A stretch of 64,000 bases of DNA from Polychytrium aggregatum (taxonomy: Eukaryota; Chytridiomycota; Chytridiomycetes; Polychytriales): contig NW_026516205.1 of the NCBI RefSeq assembly GCF_025602895.1, positions 1,302,001-1,366,000 on the forward strand, written 5' to 3'. Positions within the stretch are counted from its first letter, which is position 1; the number at the start of each line of letters is the position of its first letter. The translations under genes were made by a program, and so were the position numbers. Below the pieces are notes generated by a model, which worked only from the letters and a program-made list of their open reading frames with translations, had not been told where the DNA came from and ran no database searches. Below are positions 9,311-20,652 of this stretch, in pieces.

Positions 9311-11821
9311 ATGGTGGTCTTGAGCATTTCGACTGTCGTTTCAGCCATCACATCCCTCAGTTACTCTCTTCCAAACACCCTGCAAGGTATCGCCAATGCT
9401 GCCTTGGTTGCCTACACCGCCGTCCAGCAAACCGAGGAGAACCAACAGTCCTGGACCTGCCTGGCCAATCGCTCGCATGGCATTTTGATCACCTTGTCAC
9501 AGGCCCAGACACAGACTCCCGCATTCGCCCACCAGGCCAGGCGACTCGTCCAGTTCCATGATCAAATCTACCAATACTATACCCATGAGGTCCAGGTCCT
9601 CCACAAGGTCCAGAGAGTCTTCATGTCCAACAAGATCCGCCAGCGCATCGAACAGCTCTGTCGTGACCTCGATGTCCTCTGGCAGGGGGTGATGCTTGCC
9701 CTCGCTATCGACACCAACGACATGCTCAACGAGGCCGACCTCCGCCGAGCCATCCAGCAGGACGAGAACCAGAACGAGGTCTTCGTTGCTCAAATCAACT
9801 CTCTCCTCCGGCAGAACAATACCGCCGTCCTGGATCAGATGGATATTCGTCTGAACCAGCAAGAGTGGAAGATTCGCCAAGCCACCAATGCTCTCCAACA
9901 GCTTCTCCAAAACGGCGACGGCATCCAGCAGGTCGTCGACAGAGCTGCCACTTTGCTGCTCGGCATGCTGCAGGACCAGTCCAAGGTTGCACGCTCCTTG
10001 CAGCATAAGCCCTGGCGCATCCCCACCAGTTCAATCACCAACCGCTCGCCTGAACCGATCGCCTGCGGCGGCTTTGGCGAGGTCTACACTGCCACGTACT
10101 ATGGCTCAAAAGTTGCCGTCAAACAGCTCCTGTGCAGCTACCGCGAAACCGAGATTGCCGAATTCCGTCGCGAGATCGAGGTGTGGCACATGTTGAATCA
10201 CTCCAACATCCTCCCGCTCCGTGGTGCTTGCGATACCGCTGAGCGCCCCTTCATGGTCTCACCATTCATGGAGAACGGAACCCTCAAGCGATATATCTCG
10301 GATCCTTGGTGCCCCCGATCGCTCGAGGACCGCCTTCGCCTCATGTATGAGGTTGCTTGCGGCATGGCCTACCTCCACGGCAACCATGTTGTTCATGGAG
10401 ATCTGAAAACAGACAATGTATTGCTGGACTCTGGATATCACGCTGTGATCTCCGACTTTGGCCTGTCCCGCACCAAACACACCTCTGCTGCTTCGATTGT
10501 CCGACCTGGCCAGTCGATCGGTGGAACACTCGGCTACATGGCCCCGGAGATGCTCGACGACGATAATCCCCGCGGATCCTCCAACACGACCGATATCTAC
10601 GCCTTTGGCATCATGCTCTATGAAGTGCTCAAGAACGGCGACTACATTTGGGTCTCCATCGACGGCAAGCCTTTGACCCAGTGTACAGTCGAGCGCCTTG
10701 TGTGCAGCGGCAGGCGACCCAAACGATTTGAGGGCATTCCCGACAACATCTGGTCTCTCATCGAAACCTGCTGGCACCAAGATCCCACTGCACGCCCCAC
10801 TTTCCAGAATATCGTCTCTGATCTTGGGCCATACGCGAATGGTGAGAACGTGTCGCCTCAGCCAGAAAAGCCCGATCAGCAACCCGAAGGGTCGACCGCA
10901 GTGGCTCCTAGCTCTCACTCGGGTGGGAGTTCAGTCCAGCCTGACTCTACCCCTCCCCACCCTTTGGGGATGTCTCGCCAGACATCTACTGTATCTCTTG
11001 CGATTGACAGCAATCCATTGCTGCACACACTGAAGGTCGACTATAACATTCCCCAGGCTACGATTATACGGATTTACTTTGGCGAAGTTGCCGTCCAACT
11101 CGCCACCGCTCGCCAGCTATCCGAGGGCAAGCCAGTCAAGCCAGCCAACGACCCCGTCTGGGCTACTGTTGCCGGGTTATATCAAGGCCTTGCCGATGGC
11201 AAGAACCTCGAGGCCGCCTTCGAGCTTGCTTGGTTGCACTTGACCGGAATTGGCGTGACTAAGAGCGACAGAGAAGCATTTGCTTATTGGGAATTGGTCC
11301 ACGATTTCTCTGCCGACCCGGTCATGAAACCGATTGCCACCTTCATGATGGGCTGGTGCTGCTACCTCGGCCGCGGAACTCGCCAAGACAACACCAGGGC
11401 AACTCAGCTGCTACGAGAGAGCGACACGCCAGAGTTTGGATTTGGCGAAGAGTCGATCCAGGGCAGGGAAACCGCAAGCTCCTCCGCGACGGCCGCGATG
11501 TTCTTCCAGCGCTGTCAATTTGGATCAGAACGCGATTGGCTCTGTCGTCACCTCGTGGCTCGATGCTTGATTGGGGGCTTTGGAACAACACTGGATCCGG
11601 AATATGCCGTTGGAATTCTGCACGAACTGGCCAGTCAGGAATACAGTATCAGCCAGAGCGTGCTGGGCGACTGCTACCAACGGGGCTATGGTGTTCCGAG
11701 GAACAGCATCATGGCTGCCCAGTGGCACCAAAGGTCGACTGAAAGCGGCGACGCATCTGCAATCCATGGCATGGAAACGGATACCATCAACGGTGACGGC
11801 TTGATTGGGACGAGGGCGTGA
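9311..11821 (+). CDS. MLKL/HeLo-like helical bundle, TKL kinase and Sel1-repeat protein
   Basis: Single-exon gene of 836 residues. Residues about 1-240 are all-helical and resemble the four-helix-bundle plus brace region of MLKL, plant CNL-type and fungal HeLo-like proteins. Residues about 255-510 form a TKL-type kinase with glycine loop GGFGEV, catalytic Lys271 in VAVK, catalytic loop HGDLKTDN (H362-D364, with HGD in place of HRD), Asp382 of DFG and MAPEM. All catalytic residues are present, so it should be active. A Ser/Pro/Gln linker follows. Residues about 600-830 hold Sel1-like repeats (for example LGDCYQRGYGVPRNSIMAAQW), a protein-interaction solenoid. The kinase domain is a close paralogue of the one encoded at 22363-25719. 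The role is inferred: a signalling kinase with a putative membrane- or oligomer-forming N-terminal module. Confidence 0.85.
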   Translation: MVVLSISTVVSAITSLSYSLPNTLQGIANAALVAYTAVQQTEENQQSWTCLANRSHGILITLSQAQTQTPAFAHQARRLVQFHDQIYQYYTHEVQVLHKVQRVFMSNKIRQRIEQLCRDLDVLWQGVMLALAIDTNDMLNEADLRRAIQQDENQNEVFVAQINSLLRQNNTAVLDQMDIRLNQQEWKIRQATNALQQLLQNGDGIQQVVDRAATLLLGMLQDQSKVARSLQHKPWRIPTSSITNRSPEPIACGGFGEVYTATYYGSKVAVKQLLCSYRETEIAEFRREIEVWHMLNHSNILPLRGACDTAERPFMVSPFMENGTLKRYISDPWCPRSLEDRLRLMYEVACGMAYLHGNHVVHGDLKTDNVLLDSGYHAVISDFGLSRTKHTSAASIVRPGQSIGGTLGYMAPEMLDDDNPRGSSNTTDIYAFGIMLYEVLKNGDYIWVSIDGKPLTQCTVERLVCSGRRPKRFEGIPDNIWSLIETCWHQDPTARPTFQNIVSDLGPYANGENVSPQPEKPDQQPEGSTAVAPSSHSGGSSVQPDSTPPHPLGMSRQTSTVSLAIDSNPLLHTLKVDYNIPQATIIRIYFGEVAVQLATARQLSEGKPVKPANDPVWATVAGLYQGLADGKNLEAAFELAWLHLTGIGVTKSDREAFAYWELVHDFSADPVMKPIATFMMGWCCYLGRGTRQDNTRATQLLRESDTPEFGFGEESIQGRETASSSATAAMFFQRCQFGSERDWLCRHLVARCLIGGFGTTLDPEYAVGILHELASQEYSISQSVLGDCYQRGYGVPRNSIMAAQWHQRSTESGDASAIHGMETDTINGDGLIGTRA

Positions 11822-12592
11822 GCAACCAGTCGTCCTCAAGTACCACTTACGAAGCTTTCGGGTGAATCCGCCCAACTCGCCCCTGCGCTCGGCGCTTTGT
11901 CGCCCCTCCGATTCTGAATACACCCATACGACACATTGTCTTTGCTGGCGATCCGGTGGGCTTGGTTGGCTTCTGGAGCATCGTCTTGAATCCGCTCGGT
12001 CAATCCTCCGTGCCGAGAATCGGCTGGCAGGGATGTCCTATTTCGATTTGGATGGGCTGTGGGATGGCTTGATTCTGAATGGTATCCACCTCTGCGTGCA
12101 TCCTCTCTCGCCCGTCCCTGTCCCTCTGCGCAGCTCGGTGAATGCCATGGGTCGTTTGGCCGTTGACGACATGCGTGTTCCATCTGACGCCGGCACCGCG
12201 TTGTTGGTGTCGTCCTACGAATCACACCAGCACCGGGCAGCCGCGTCACGCCACCACTGGCTGGCAGTGGCGGCAAGCGAGAAAGCGGCGGTCTTGGCCG
12301 CATTTGGAAGCCCCATCAATTTTTCGTGGTTGGCCGCCGCGTTGTTGTAACAAAGGCCCTTCACAGCGATCCAGTGGCCGTGGCTTGGCGGTGGACCCCA
12401 AGCACACACACCAACCAGGACCCGTCAAGGCCACGTTCCATGTTGTCGTTGTCCTTCTGTCTGGGGTCGTGGAAGACACAAATAATCCCACGAGGGCCGT
12501 CGGTCGTTGGCTTTCGGTCCCGTCCAAGCATCTGCCTCACCACCTCTGCCTCACCACCTCCGCCTGGCACCCGAGACCCGCCATCTGCAGCC
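11822..12592. other. Intergenic region between kinase gene and repeat membrane protein
   Basis: Open frames cross this stretch, and the frame of the downstream gene is open back to 12326, but no similarity or signal-like start is visible. It should hold the terminator of the upstream gene and the promoter of the downstream one. Confidence 0.45.
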
Positions 12593-13951
12593 ATGTTCCA
12601 AAACGCAATCAACCTTGCCCTCGCTGCCACCACCACACCCCCAGGGACCTCCGGTCTCAGTGGCCTGAGTGGCCTGTCGAGCACGTCGCCGGCTCTGCTG
12701 TGGGGTGGCTACATTGCTGCCGTCATCGGTGTTGCTGCATCTCTCTACTCGCTCTGGGCAACCTTCCTCATCCTCAACGACATTGGCAACAAGCGTACTA
12801 GCGGCGAGCTGACCGAGTTCTATTCCCGCAAGGTCTTCCAGCTCGTCACCTACCGTCTTCTCTTCTGGGTTGCTGCCGTTCTGGCAATCATCTCTTTGTT
12901 AATCTCGTTCTGGTCGCTGGCTGCCTTTGGTGCCCAGGACTGGACGACCTGGTGCTCCATCGCTAGCTCGATCTGCTCGATTGTCTTCCTCGTGCTGATG
13001 CGCGAAGGCTCCATCCCAAATCTCTCGGCTCTGACTGGCTCGACCCAGGCTCCCGTTGTTGTCCCCGTGGGTGCCCAGCCTCCCGGCTCAGCTCCCGTAT
13101 ATGTCCAGGCTCCAGTCGCTGCCTCCGAGTATCCTCAAGTTCCTGTTGCTGCCTCCGAGTATCCTCAGGCCCCAGCTCCTATCTCCGAGTATCCTCAAGC
13201 TCCTGCCCCTGCTCCCGAGTATTCTCAGATTCCCGCTCCTGCTCCCGAGTATGCTCAGGCCCAGGTTCCCGCTTCCGAGTATCCTCAGGCCCAGGTTCCT
13301 GCTCCAGTGGATGCCCAGGCTCCCGGTGGTCCCACGATTCAAGTCCTCACCGAAGTTGCTCCAGCCAACGGCCCCACTGATCGAGTCCAGAAGGGTGTTG
13401 ACGGTCTCCTCCGCAAGGACCTCACCAAGACATTCGGCGTCAGTGAGAAGCTGTCCAAGGTGGCTCATGCCAGTAACGGCTGCTGTGGCTGTGGAAAGAT
13501 CACCACCGGTGTTGCGGTGATCTCGATCATTGCTGTTTCAACCTTCAACGGCGTCGTCACCTCTGGCGTTGCCTCAAACAAGGTTCAGATGGCATCCGCC
13601 GGAATCACTTACAGCAGCGCCGGTGGCAACTGGTGTTCGCAGTACCAGGCCGTGTATGCCCAGTCGGGCTATACGCTCTCGAGCGGCTGTTGCAACGCAC
13701 TTATGTCGGACCAGAACCAGCTGCTATCCTGCGACAACTCCCTCAGCAATATCGGCTCCACTGATCTGGCCCAGAACACCAACTTTGCGAACTGCGTTAA
13801 TCAAGCGACAAGCATCATCGGAAACAGCGGAGTCAACAGCAACAGTTTGGATGTCGATCTCAAGTACTCTGGCGCAGTGTTCCAGTGCTATGGATTGGTT
13901 GGTTACAGCGATTGTGCTGCCTTTGGAACAGTGCTCTACAACGGCTGCTGA
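12593..13951 (+). CDS. Unrecognised four-span membrane protein with decapeptide repeats and Cys-rich C-terminus
   Basis: I do not recognise this 452-residue protein. After a Ser/Gly/Thr-rich start it has hydrophobic spans at about residues 35-58, 86-110 and 118-140, resembling a small tetraspan-type bundle. Residues 179-238 contain six tandem decapeptides of the type EYPQAPAPAS, encoded by six exact-length 30-base units (13127-13306). A fourth hydrophobic span follows a CCGCGK motif at about residues 295-325. The last 120 or so residues are rich in Ser, Asn and paired Cys (SSGCCNALMSDQNQ, ending LYNGC) and would lie outside the membrane if the spans are real. The ATG at 12593 was chosen because upstream in-frame sequence looks non-coding. 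It could be a cell-surface or wall-associated protein. Confidence 0.75.
   Translation: MFQNAINLALAATTTPPGTSGLSGLSGLSSTSPALLWGGYIAAVIGVAASLYSLWATFLILNDIGNKRTSGELTEFYSRKVFQLVTYRLLFWVAAVLAIISLLISFWSLAAFGAQDWTTWCSIASSICSIVFLVLMREGSIPNLSALTGSTQAPVVVPVGAQPPGSAPVYVQAPVAASEYPQVPVAASEYPQAPAPISEYPQAPAPAPEYSQIPAPAPEYAQAQVPASEYPQAQVPAPVDAQAPGGPTIQVLTEVAPANGPTDRVQKGVDGLLRKDLTKTFGVSEKLSKVAHASNGCCGCGKITTGVAVISIIAVSTFNGVVTSGVASNKVQMASAGITYSSAGGNWCSQYQAVYAQSGYTLSSGCCNALMSDQNQLLSCDNSLSNIGSTDLAQNTNFANCVNQATSIIGNSGVNSNSLDVDLKYSGAVFQCYGLVGYSDCAAFGTVLYNGC
13127..13306 (+). repeat. Six in-frame 30-base tandem repeats
   Basis: Each unit begins GAGTA(T) and encodes Glu-Tyr-(Pro/Ser/Ala)-Gln followed by Ala/Pro/Val/Ile-rich residues. 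All six units are exactly 30 bases long, so copy-number change would keep the frame of the host membrane-protein gene. Confidence 0.9.
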
Positions 13952-14446
13952 AGACCAGGGACGCACCAGCAATCCTCCGGCTCTGTCGAGTTTCATGAGC
14001 AGCCGGATCATGACACGCCCACCACCGCCTCTGCCATCCTTCGTCACCATGGCTTTCAACCTCGTTGGTTCTTTCTTTCTCTCCTCGGACTCTGTTTCTA
14101 TCGCCCCTGAACATGGCTGTCTTTCAACTATTCTTTCGCCTTGGTTTCTTGCTGTCATTCGGTTATCTTCAGTCGTCAATACAATCCAACCATATTTTCT
14201 CTTATGAGCCGTCCACAGGCCCGATCTATTGCATAAACTGTGCCAGCCGATATGCCACACTTGACTCCAGCAACCCTCAGCCCGCCTCCCACAGTCGGAT
14301 CGTCGTGCCTGCCCGCTCCAACCACTCGCGGCCGACCATCCGTTGTTTGGTCCCCTCGTCGCCCTTCCTCTTTCGCCAGCGCGTCGCCTTCTCCGGGTTT
14401 CGCTTGCCTGCCCATCATCCATCCGCCACCAGTCCGCCCAATCGAC
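13952..14446. other. Intergenic region upstream of the hydrolase gene
   Basis: Pyrimidine-rich tracts precede the hydrolase start (about 14340-14440). No gene is supported. A long antisense frame here is a shadow of the flanking genes. Confidence 0.45.
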
Positions 14447-15262
14447 ATGGCCGTCACCGAGCTCAAGAACCTGGCCTACGGCCCTCTGCCCCGCCAGTCG
14501 CTGGACCTGTACCTGCCCGCCTCGGCCGAGAGTGCCCCCAATACCATCGTCCGGCCTTGGCTCGTCTACATCCATGGAGGAGCCTGGCGTGGCGGCAACA
14601 AGTCCCAGTTTGAGTTCCTTGGGCGCTTCTTTGCGTCTCGCAACATCCCGACGGCATGCGTCACCTATCGCCTCAGCGTCAAAAACGACCCAGAGTCGCC
14701 TCGACACCCCGTCCATGTGGAGGATTGCGCCAAGGCAATCGCCTGGCTCTCGCAGCCCAACGCAGCGTTCGCCGCATTTGCCCCTCCAACCAAGCTGTAC
14801 CTCTGCGGCCATTCGGCCGGTGGTCAGATCACCGGGCTCCTGCACCTCGATCCTCACTTTCTCGAGTCGCTGGGGGGCAAGGCCCTGTGGTCGTCGGTCA
14901 AGGGCATCATCGGCGTCGAAGGCATCTACGACATCCCGGCGCTGATCGCCCGCTGGCCGAGCTACATTGACTTTATCGACATGGCCTTCACCAGCGACGT
15001 CGAGGTCTGGAAGAAGGGATCGCCTCAGTTCTACACCCTGCCGTCCGAGGGCTATCCGCTCACAAAATACCTGGTTATCCACAGCACCGATGACGAGCTC
15101 GTCGATCTCGACCAGAGCATCGACTACCATCGCCACCTGCAGCGCATGGATCCTGATGCACAGTTAGACACGAGTCTGACGGGCACCCACGATGACATGC
15201 TCAAGACGGACCTGTTCCTGGAGAGGGTGCACAGATTCATCATCGAGTCCGAAGCCCAGTAG
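14447..15262 (+). CDS. Alpha/beta-hydrolase, probable kynurenine formamidase
   Basis: Single-exon, 271 residues. The protein has the alpha/beta-hydrolase fold with an oxyanion-hole motif HGGAW characteristic of arylformamidases. The nucleophile elbow is GHSAGG, a late Asp lies in HSTDDELVD, and a C-terminal His lies in TGTHDD, giving a plausible Ser-Asp-His triad. Kynurenine formamidase (BNA7 in yeast, AFMID in animals) hydrolyses N-formylkynurenine in tryptophan-to-NAD synthesis. The length fits that family. The alternative is another carboxylesterase of the HGGXW type. The start at MAVTELKNL was chosen because family similarity begins there; upstream in-frame codons look like leader sequence. 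Confidence 0.75.
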   Translation: MAVTELKNLAYGPLPRQSLDLYLPASAESAPNTIVRPWLVYIHGGAWRGGNKSQFEFLGRFFASRNIPTACVTYRLSVKNDPESPRHPVHVEDCAKAIAWLSQPNAAFAAFAPPTKLYLCGHSAGGQITGLLHLDPHFLESLGGKALWSSVKGIIGVEGIYDIPALIARWPSYIDFIDMAFTSDVEVWKKGSPQFYTLPSEGYPLTKYLVIHSTDDELVDLDQSIDYHRHLQRMDPDAQLDTSLTGTHDDMLKTDLFLERVHRFIIESEAQ

Positions 15263-15581
15263 ATCTCTGTGAGATCCACGCCAATGGGTCAAGTTGATTT
15301 GGGCTGGGTCGGATACGGATCGTTCTGGGTGTGGTGCGATGCGATGCGACGAAATATAGTCCTTGCACGAGGAAGAGAAATGGAGCAGCGTGCTTGTGTG
15401 ATGCACCACGAGCGGGCTGTATCTGCCGAGTGTTCTGGGTCATCGTCATCATCTTTGGTGCAAGCGATGGATAGGCGTGTACATCATGGATGAACAAATC
15501 TCTGCCATGGCAGTATCGAATAACTGTATTCGCATTGCATATCTCGGCTCCCATGGGCCAAGGCGACGGGTCAAACCAGGG
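15263..15581. other. Convergent intergenic region
   Basis: About 320 bases between the hydrolase stop and the IF-2 stop on the opposite strand. No gene is seen; it should contain both 3' ends. Confidence 0.5.
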
Positions 15582-18500
15582 CTATAGCGACTTGCGCCGG
15601 GTCTCAATGCGCACAAACGATTGAATCACATCGCCGACTTGCAGATCCTCAAAGCCCTCAATTGCGATACCGCACTCCATTCCCTTGTTGGCCTCGGTGA
15701 TGTCCTTCTTGTGGTGCTTGAGGGTCTTGATCTTGCCTGCAAAAAAAGAGGCATAATGGGACCACGGCGAACCCTGGGGTGAGCTATGATGACCGCTCGA
15801 GTGTGCACATCAAGAAGACAGTTGATCTATCTGCTCTCGCAGGACCATGCCAGCGACTGAGCTCAGACGGCGTTCGCTCTGCTCACTCATGCGTAATGTC
15901 GGACGAGACCAGGCGTACCTTCAAAGAGCGTTGTTCCCGCACGGACCACCCGGACAGCACACTCCTTCTCAAGCTTGCCCGTGGTGATACGCGATCCAGC
16001 GATTGTCTCGAACTGGTTCTTCTTGGTGTTGATCTTGAAGAGCTGCAGTACATCGGCTTCGCTCTTGACCTCGAACGCTACGTCTGGAGGCAGACGCTCC
16101 AGGAGGGTATCCTTGACGTGATCGAGCAGTTCGTAGATGATTTTGAACCCGTGGATGGGGATCGCCCGCGATTCGGCCATGCTCTGCATCGATCGGCTTG
16201 CGGGCAGGTTAAAGGTGATGATGGAGGCTGGTTGCATACAAGTAAATTGGTACATCGTTAGCTCAAAAATGGCCCTTGGACGAGTCTCGGCTGTCTGGCT
16301 TGCTCTGCCACTCCCCTTGGCTCGTCTGGGGGCATAGGATCGACCGCGACCGACATCCTGAGCGAGCAAATCGCCTCCAAGCATCCCGTGTCGCATGCAC
16401 CTCCCACCGCCGTTCTAACCTTTAGCAACCTCGGCAAGGTCAATATCAGATTCGCTGATGTTGCCCACGCCCGAGCCAACAATCTTGAGCTCGATTTCAT
16501 GGGAAGGGAAGCCAGCGAGTGCATCGGTGATGGCCTCCAGCGAGCCATCGACATCGGCTTCGAGTTCCATGAGACCATGCCAATAGGTTAATATCTAAGC
16601 CAACGGCACAGACGAACATCACAGCCCAATGGCACGAGCAAAGGGCTCAGGCCCGCTCACCCTTGAGAATGATGTTGACCGTCGGCTTGACAAATTCGGG
16701 GGTCTCGGGCTCGGTCTCTCCGCCTGTCTCCGCCTTGCTTCTCTCGAGCGCTCTTCGCTGTTGCTCGCGCTGGACATTGATTTTGTCGATCGACTCGAGC
16801 TGCTTCTGGCGCTCCAGACGAGTGATCCGGGTTTCCACAACGTCCTTAGCAAGGGCCTGGTCGGTCAGGGGAGGGGAGGAAACATGAGTCCAATCGGACA
16901 GATGGGTATACGGGGCTGTACCTATGGGTTCTCCTCATCGGCACGCAGCAATCGCCTTTGATATGTGCTGCCACTAGCAGCTGTACTGCGGCTGCATGCG
17001 TGTTCAGTCTTGTGAATGGCCCACCTCGCTTTCGGCGCCAATGACCTGGTCGCCTGCAGAAGGCAGCCCCTTCCAGCCGTTGATGCGAACGGGTATCGAG
17101 GGTCCGGCTTCCTTGACTTGACGGCCGTGTTCGTCTGTCATGGATCGAACTTTGCCCCAAGTGGTGCCGGCGACAATAACATCGCCAGGGCGAAGAGTGC
17201 CGCGCCGGACAAGGACCGTGGCGACGTTGCTGACGGATCGCGCACAGACGGATATTTGCACAGGTCAGCATCGATCCTTGGAAGCCGGGGCATGATCGCA
17301 CTGCCCTCCAACCTCGCCCCAAGAGTAAAGGTGCAAAGCAAAAGCCGCGCACAGCTTACCCAAGGCCCATGGCAACATGCGACTCGATCACAAATGCCTC
17401 TGGGAGTCCGCTTGCATCACCGCGGATATCCATCATCTCTGCGACTGCCAGGATCGTCTCCTCGAGATTATCGAGACCCTGGCCCTGTTGAAAGCAGTGA
17501 GATCGAGAGGGTTGGGACGAGCGAGCGAAATTTAGGGTGTGCCCAGGTCCAACGCAAGATTTCCAAACACTCTCCGGTTCGGCAACTGACCGTCAAACCC
17601 GAGACCTCGACGGCAGGGACATCGCCGCCATAGTCCTCGACAACAACTTCGTATCGGGTAAGTTCCTCCTTGACTTTGCTCTGCGATTTTGGTCGGAATA
17701 TGGGTTAGCCTCGATCCTGTGATGGATATGCTTCATCTGGCGGCGGGGTGGTATGTACCGGGTTGGCCTGTGGCTTGTCGCATTTGTTGATGGCGACGAT
17801 GATGGGCGCTACACGCAAGAGCAAACGTGGCTGTGTCAGCATTCACAACACTCGCGGTGCCATGGATGCTCCAAGCATTCAACATGGGCAGAGCTATCAC
17901 AGCATTGGTGTATTTGTCCAGATGCCGTCCCGCATGTGCAGACCCAGCCGAACGTGGTCAATCCAGGTTCGGTTCCACTTACCCCCGGCTTCCTTGGCGT
18001 GCTTGATCGCTTCCACGGTTTGGGGCATGATTCCGTCGTCGGCGGCAACCACAAGAACGACAATGTCGGTGGTCTTTGCACCACGTCGCCGCATGGCGGT
18101 GAAGGCGGCGTGTCCCGGTGTATCCAAGAACGTAATGTGCTTCATGGAGGGCAGCGTAACTGCAGCATTCAGGAGGAGCAAAGCGCCTGCCGTTAGCGGT
18201 GCTTTCACAACCCGGCCGCTGCTGTGATCGTCGTATCGGACAGCGGTCTTACCCGAGAACGCGCCAATGTGCTGGGTGATTCCGCCGGCTTCTCCGGCTG
18301 CAACAGATGTCTTCCGCAGAGAGTCGAGCAGGGTGGTTTTGCCGTGATCGACGTGGCCCATGATGGTCACGATCGGAGCTCTCAAAGGGAACTCGGACCA
18401 GGACTCAGGCTCGGGTCTGCGGTGGACCATGGTGGAGATTCTCGGTTAGCGCGGTCGAGCACAAGCAGCCGGGTACTCGGCAAGTGTCCGCATACCAAGG

Positions 18501-20147
18501 ATTTGATATAAATCGAATCAACGACTCGACTCGCTGATTTGCAACCAAAATGATGCGCACCTGGGCTCCAGATCCACTGCGGTCGTGGTGAGCATGACGG
18601 GTATGACGTTGAGCTCCTGGGCAACCAGGCCAGCCATTTCCTGGTTCAAGACTGATAGACGCAGCAATCCATTCCGTTAGCATCAGGAAGGATACGGCCA
18701 TGCTCTCTCCTGGTCCGAAGCCCACTCGCCAGACCAACGCAGATTGTGCTCAAGTATGCGACTCGACCGGGACTGAACATACGAAGGTCCGGTGTTACGG
18801 CATCGAAACCAAGGTTCTTCATTTTCTTGGACAGATGACCTGACGTCCATATGCCAGACATTTCATTTCGGGGGGAAGAAACAAGAGTGAGCGTCAGGCT
18901 TATCCATGCAGCCAGTCACATTTTAGGCAGTGGTATCCCTTCTGCCATCAGCGGTACCGCTTCTCTCAGCAGCGGATCCGTCGCTGACTGTGCAATTGGA
19001 TCGTGAGTCGGCTCCATCGATGCCGCCGTCTTTAGCTGTTCAACATACCGACGGAAATTCCGACAAGGGATGCAAGATTCGCCACCGTGATGGCCTCGGG
19101 CACCTGGATCTCCTTTGGCTTCTGCTGCTCCTTTTTCTTCTTCTTTCGCTCCATAAACTCGTCGTCGTCATCAAAGTCATCGTCGTTGTCTTGCTGCCGC
19201 CGGGCGCCCTGGGTGGGCTTGCCTTTCTTGGGCTTGAGGTTGGGTGAGTCGACCTGGACTTCGATGCGGCCCTTTCCTTTCTTGTGTCGCTGTTGTTTGC
19301 CGCGATCGTCCACGCCGTCATCAAAGTCGCTGGCGTCGTCGATGGCCGCATTTTCGTCATAGAAGTTGGCGTCGCTGGCCTCCGCACCAGCCTTGGAGCC
19401 GCCCTTGAATGAGCCTCCAGCGGCCGGTCGGCCGAATCGCGATCCGGAGGAGCCTTCGGTCGACCGCTGGTCCGTCGGGCGGATCGAGTCCATGGGGCTG
19501 CGGCTGAACTTGCTGCTGGCCCCAGCCCGGTCAAATTTGTTACTGCCGCTGCTCCCGGTCCGATCGAACTTGGACTGTCCGGTGAACTTGGAGGCTCCAT
19601 CGGATCGGGCAGTCCACTCTGGCTTTGGAGTGCCGTCGAATCGGCTGGGCTGCTGCGACGAGAATTTGGACGGCTGCGAGAACCCGCTTGACTTTGGGCG
19701 ATCGGACCCAGAGGACGGATATGATCCCGAAGTACGGTTGATCCTGGAGAATAATTCGTTGGATCTCGAGAATGAACCACTTGATCCCGGTGTCCGCGGA
19801 CTGCCTGAAGAGTCGCCGTCTCTGGACGAAGGACTGCTGTTGTTGGGAGTGGTGGTGTTGGATTGCGGCCGTTGGTAGCCTCCAAAGCGAGAGGGAGCAC
19901 TATCCCGTTTCCAGCCATCCGGAGGTCGGGCCGATTTTGAAGCTGCCGGGCGTGCCGATTGCTGGCTCCGGTTGGAGTCGGTTGCCCGCTGTAGAATATC
20001 TTGCAGCGACGGCGGGGGCTTGTCGGAAATGTGTCGGCGACAGTGGCTGTCGAGCTGGATCGCGAATGGCTCAGACGCCGTCCTGGCCCGCCGGAACAGA
20101 ATGTGCGAGCACGGGCGACGGCTTGCGGAACGAGAGCACCTCCACAT
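15582..20147 (-). CDS. IFM1: Mitochondrial translation initiation factor IF-2
   Basis: GTPase that places initiator tRNA on the mitochondrial small ribosomal subunit. About 12 exons. The first (20147 to about 19050) encodes a presequence-like start ([15 protein letters not shown]) and a long low-complexity Ser/Gly/Arg/Phe region with acidic and Lys runs. It then enters the IF-2 N-domain ([17 protein letters not shown]). The GTPase has G1 GHVDHGKT (about 18360), G3 DTPGHA (about 18125) and G4 NKCD (about 17790). Domains 2-4 follow in exons at about 17680-17590, 17490-17370, 17260-17025, 16865-16660, 16575-16425, 16230-15918 and 15737-15582. The C-terminus is [10 protein letters not shown]. The low-complexity N-region is longer than usual. 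Confidence 0.92.
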
Positions 20148-20652
20148 TCCTTCAACAGTGGTGATGAATGGTGGTGTGTGGCAGATTCAGGGCACGAAGC
20201 TGGGCAGGTCGAAGGGGAGGTCCTGCTGAAGCCAGCGGCGGATCTGGTTTGAAGCGGGATCAAAAATTTTCGACGCGCAGTCACTCTGATTCCCAGGCAG
20301 ATGCAACTTGGCTGGACGGTATGCATGGGATGGTGCATCCCGGTGCCCATCTGTGTCTGCACTGCAGCTCGACAAGTGGATATATTGAACCAAAAAGAAG
20401 AAATCGACAGTCGAATACACAAGACATGCTGCCAACAGTATCCTCATAACCAGTCGTGGATGTCGAGAAGTGGACGGCACCCGCCAACACTCAAACAATC
20501 ATGAATAAACTGAAAGGCTTCTATCGAAGCGGCATTACAACAAGGGTGAGCACACACATTTGAATCGTGTCGAGCAACCGATGGATGTTGATTGTGGCGG
20601 TCTCCAGAGAGACCACGGCGCAACTATTGCTGGGCTTGCACTGGCACGGGCT
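20148..20652. other. Intergenic region between IFM1 and HSP20
   Basis: Both flanking genes are on the minus strand, so this holds the 3' end of the heat-shock gene and the IFM1 promoter. No protein or RNA gene is evident. Confidence 0.45.

Noticed and set aside
12326-12592. N-terminal extension of the repeat membrane protein
   Set aside because: Composition changes sharply at 12593 and no signal or motif is present upstream.
13724-15136. 470-codon minus-strand frame
   Set aside because: It lies opposite the hydrolase and the membrane-protein 3' end; its Val/Asp/Gly/Arg-rich composition is typical of antisense of GC-rich coding DNA, and it has no motif.
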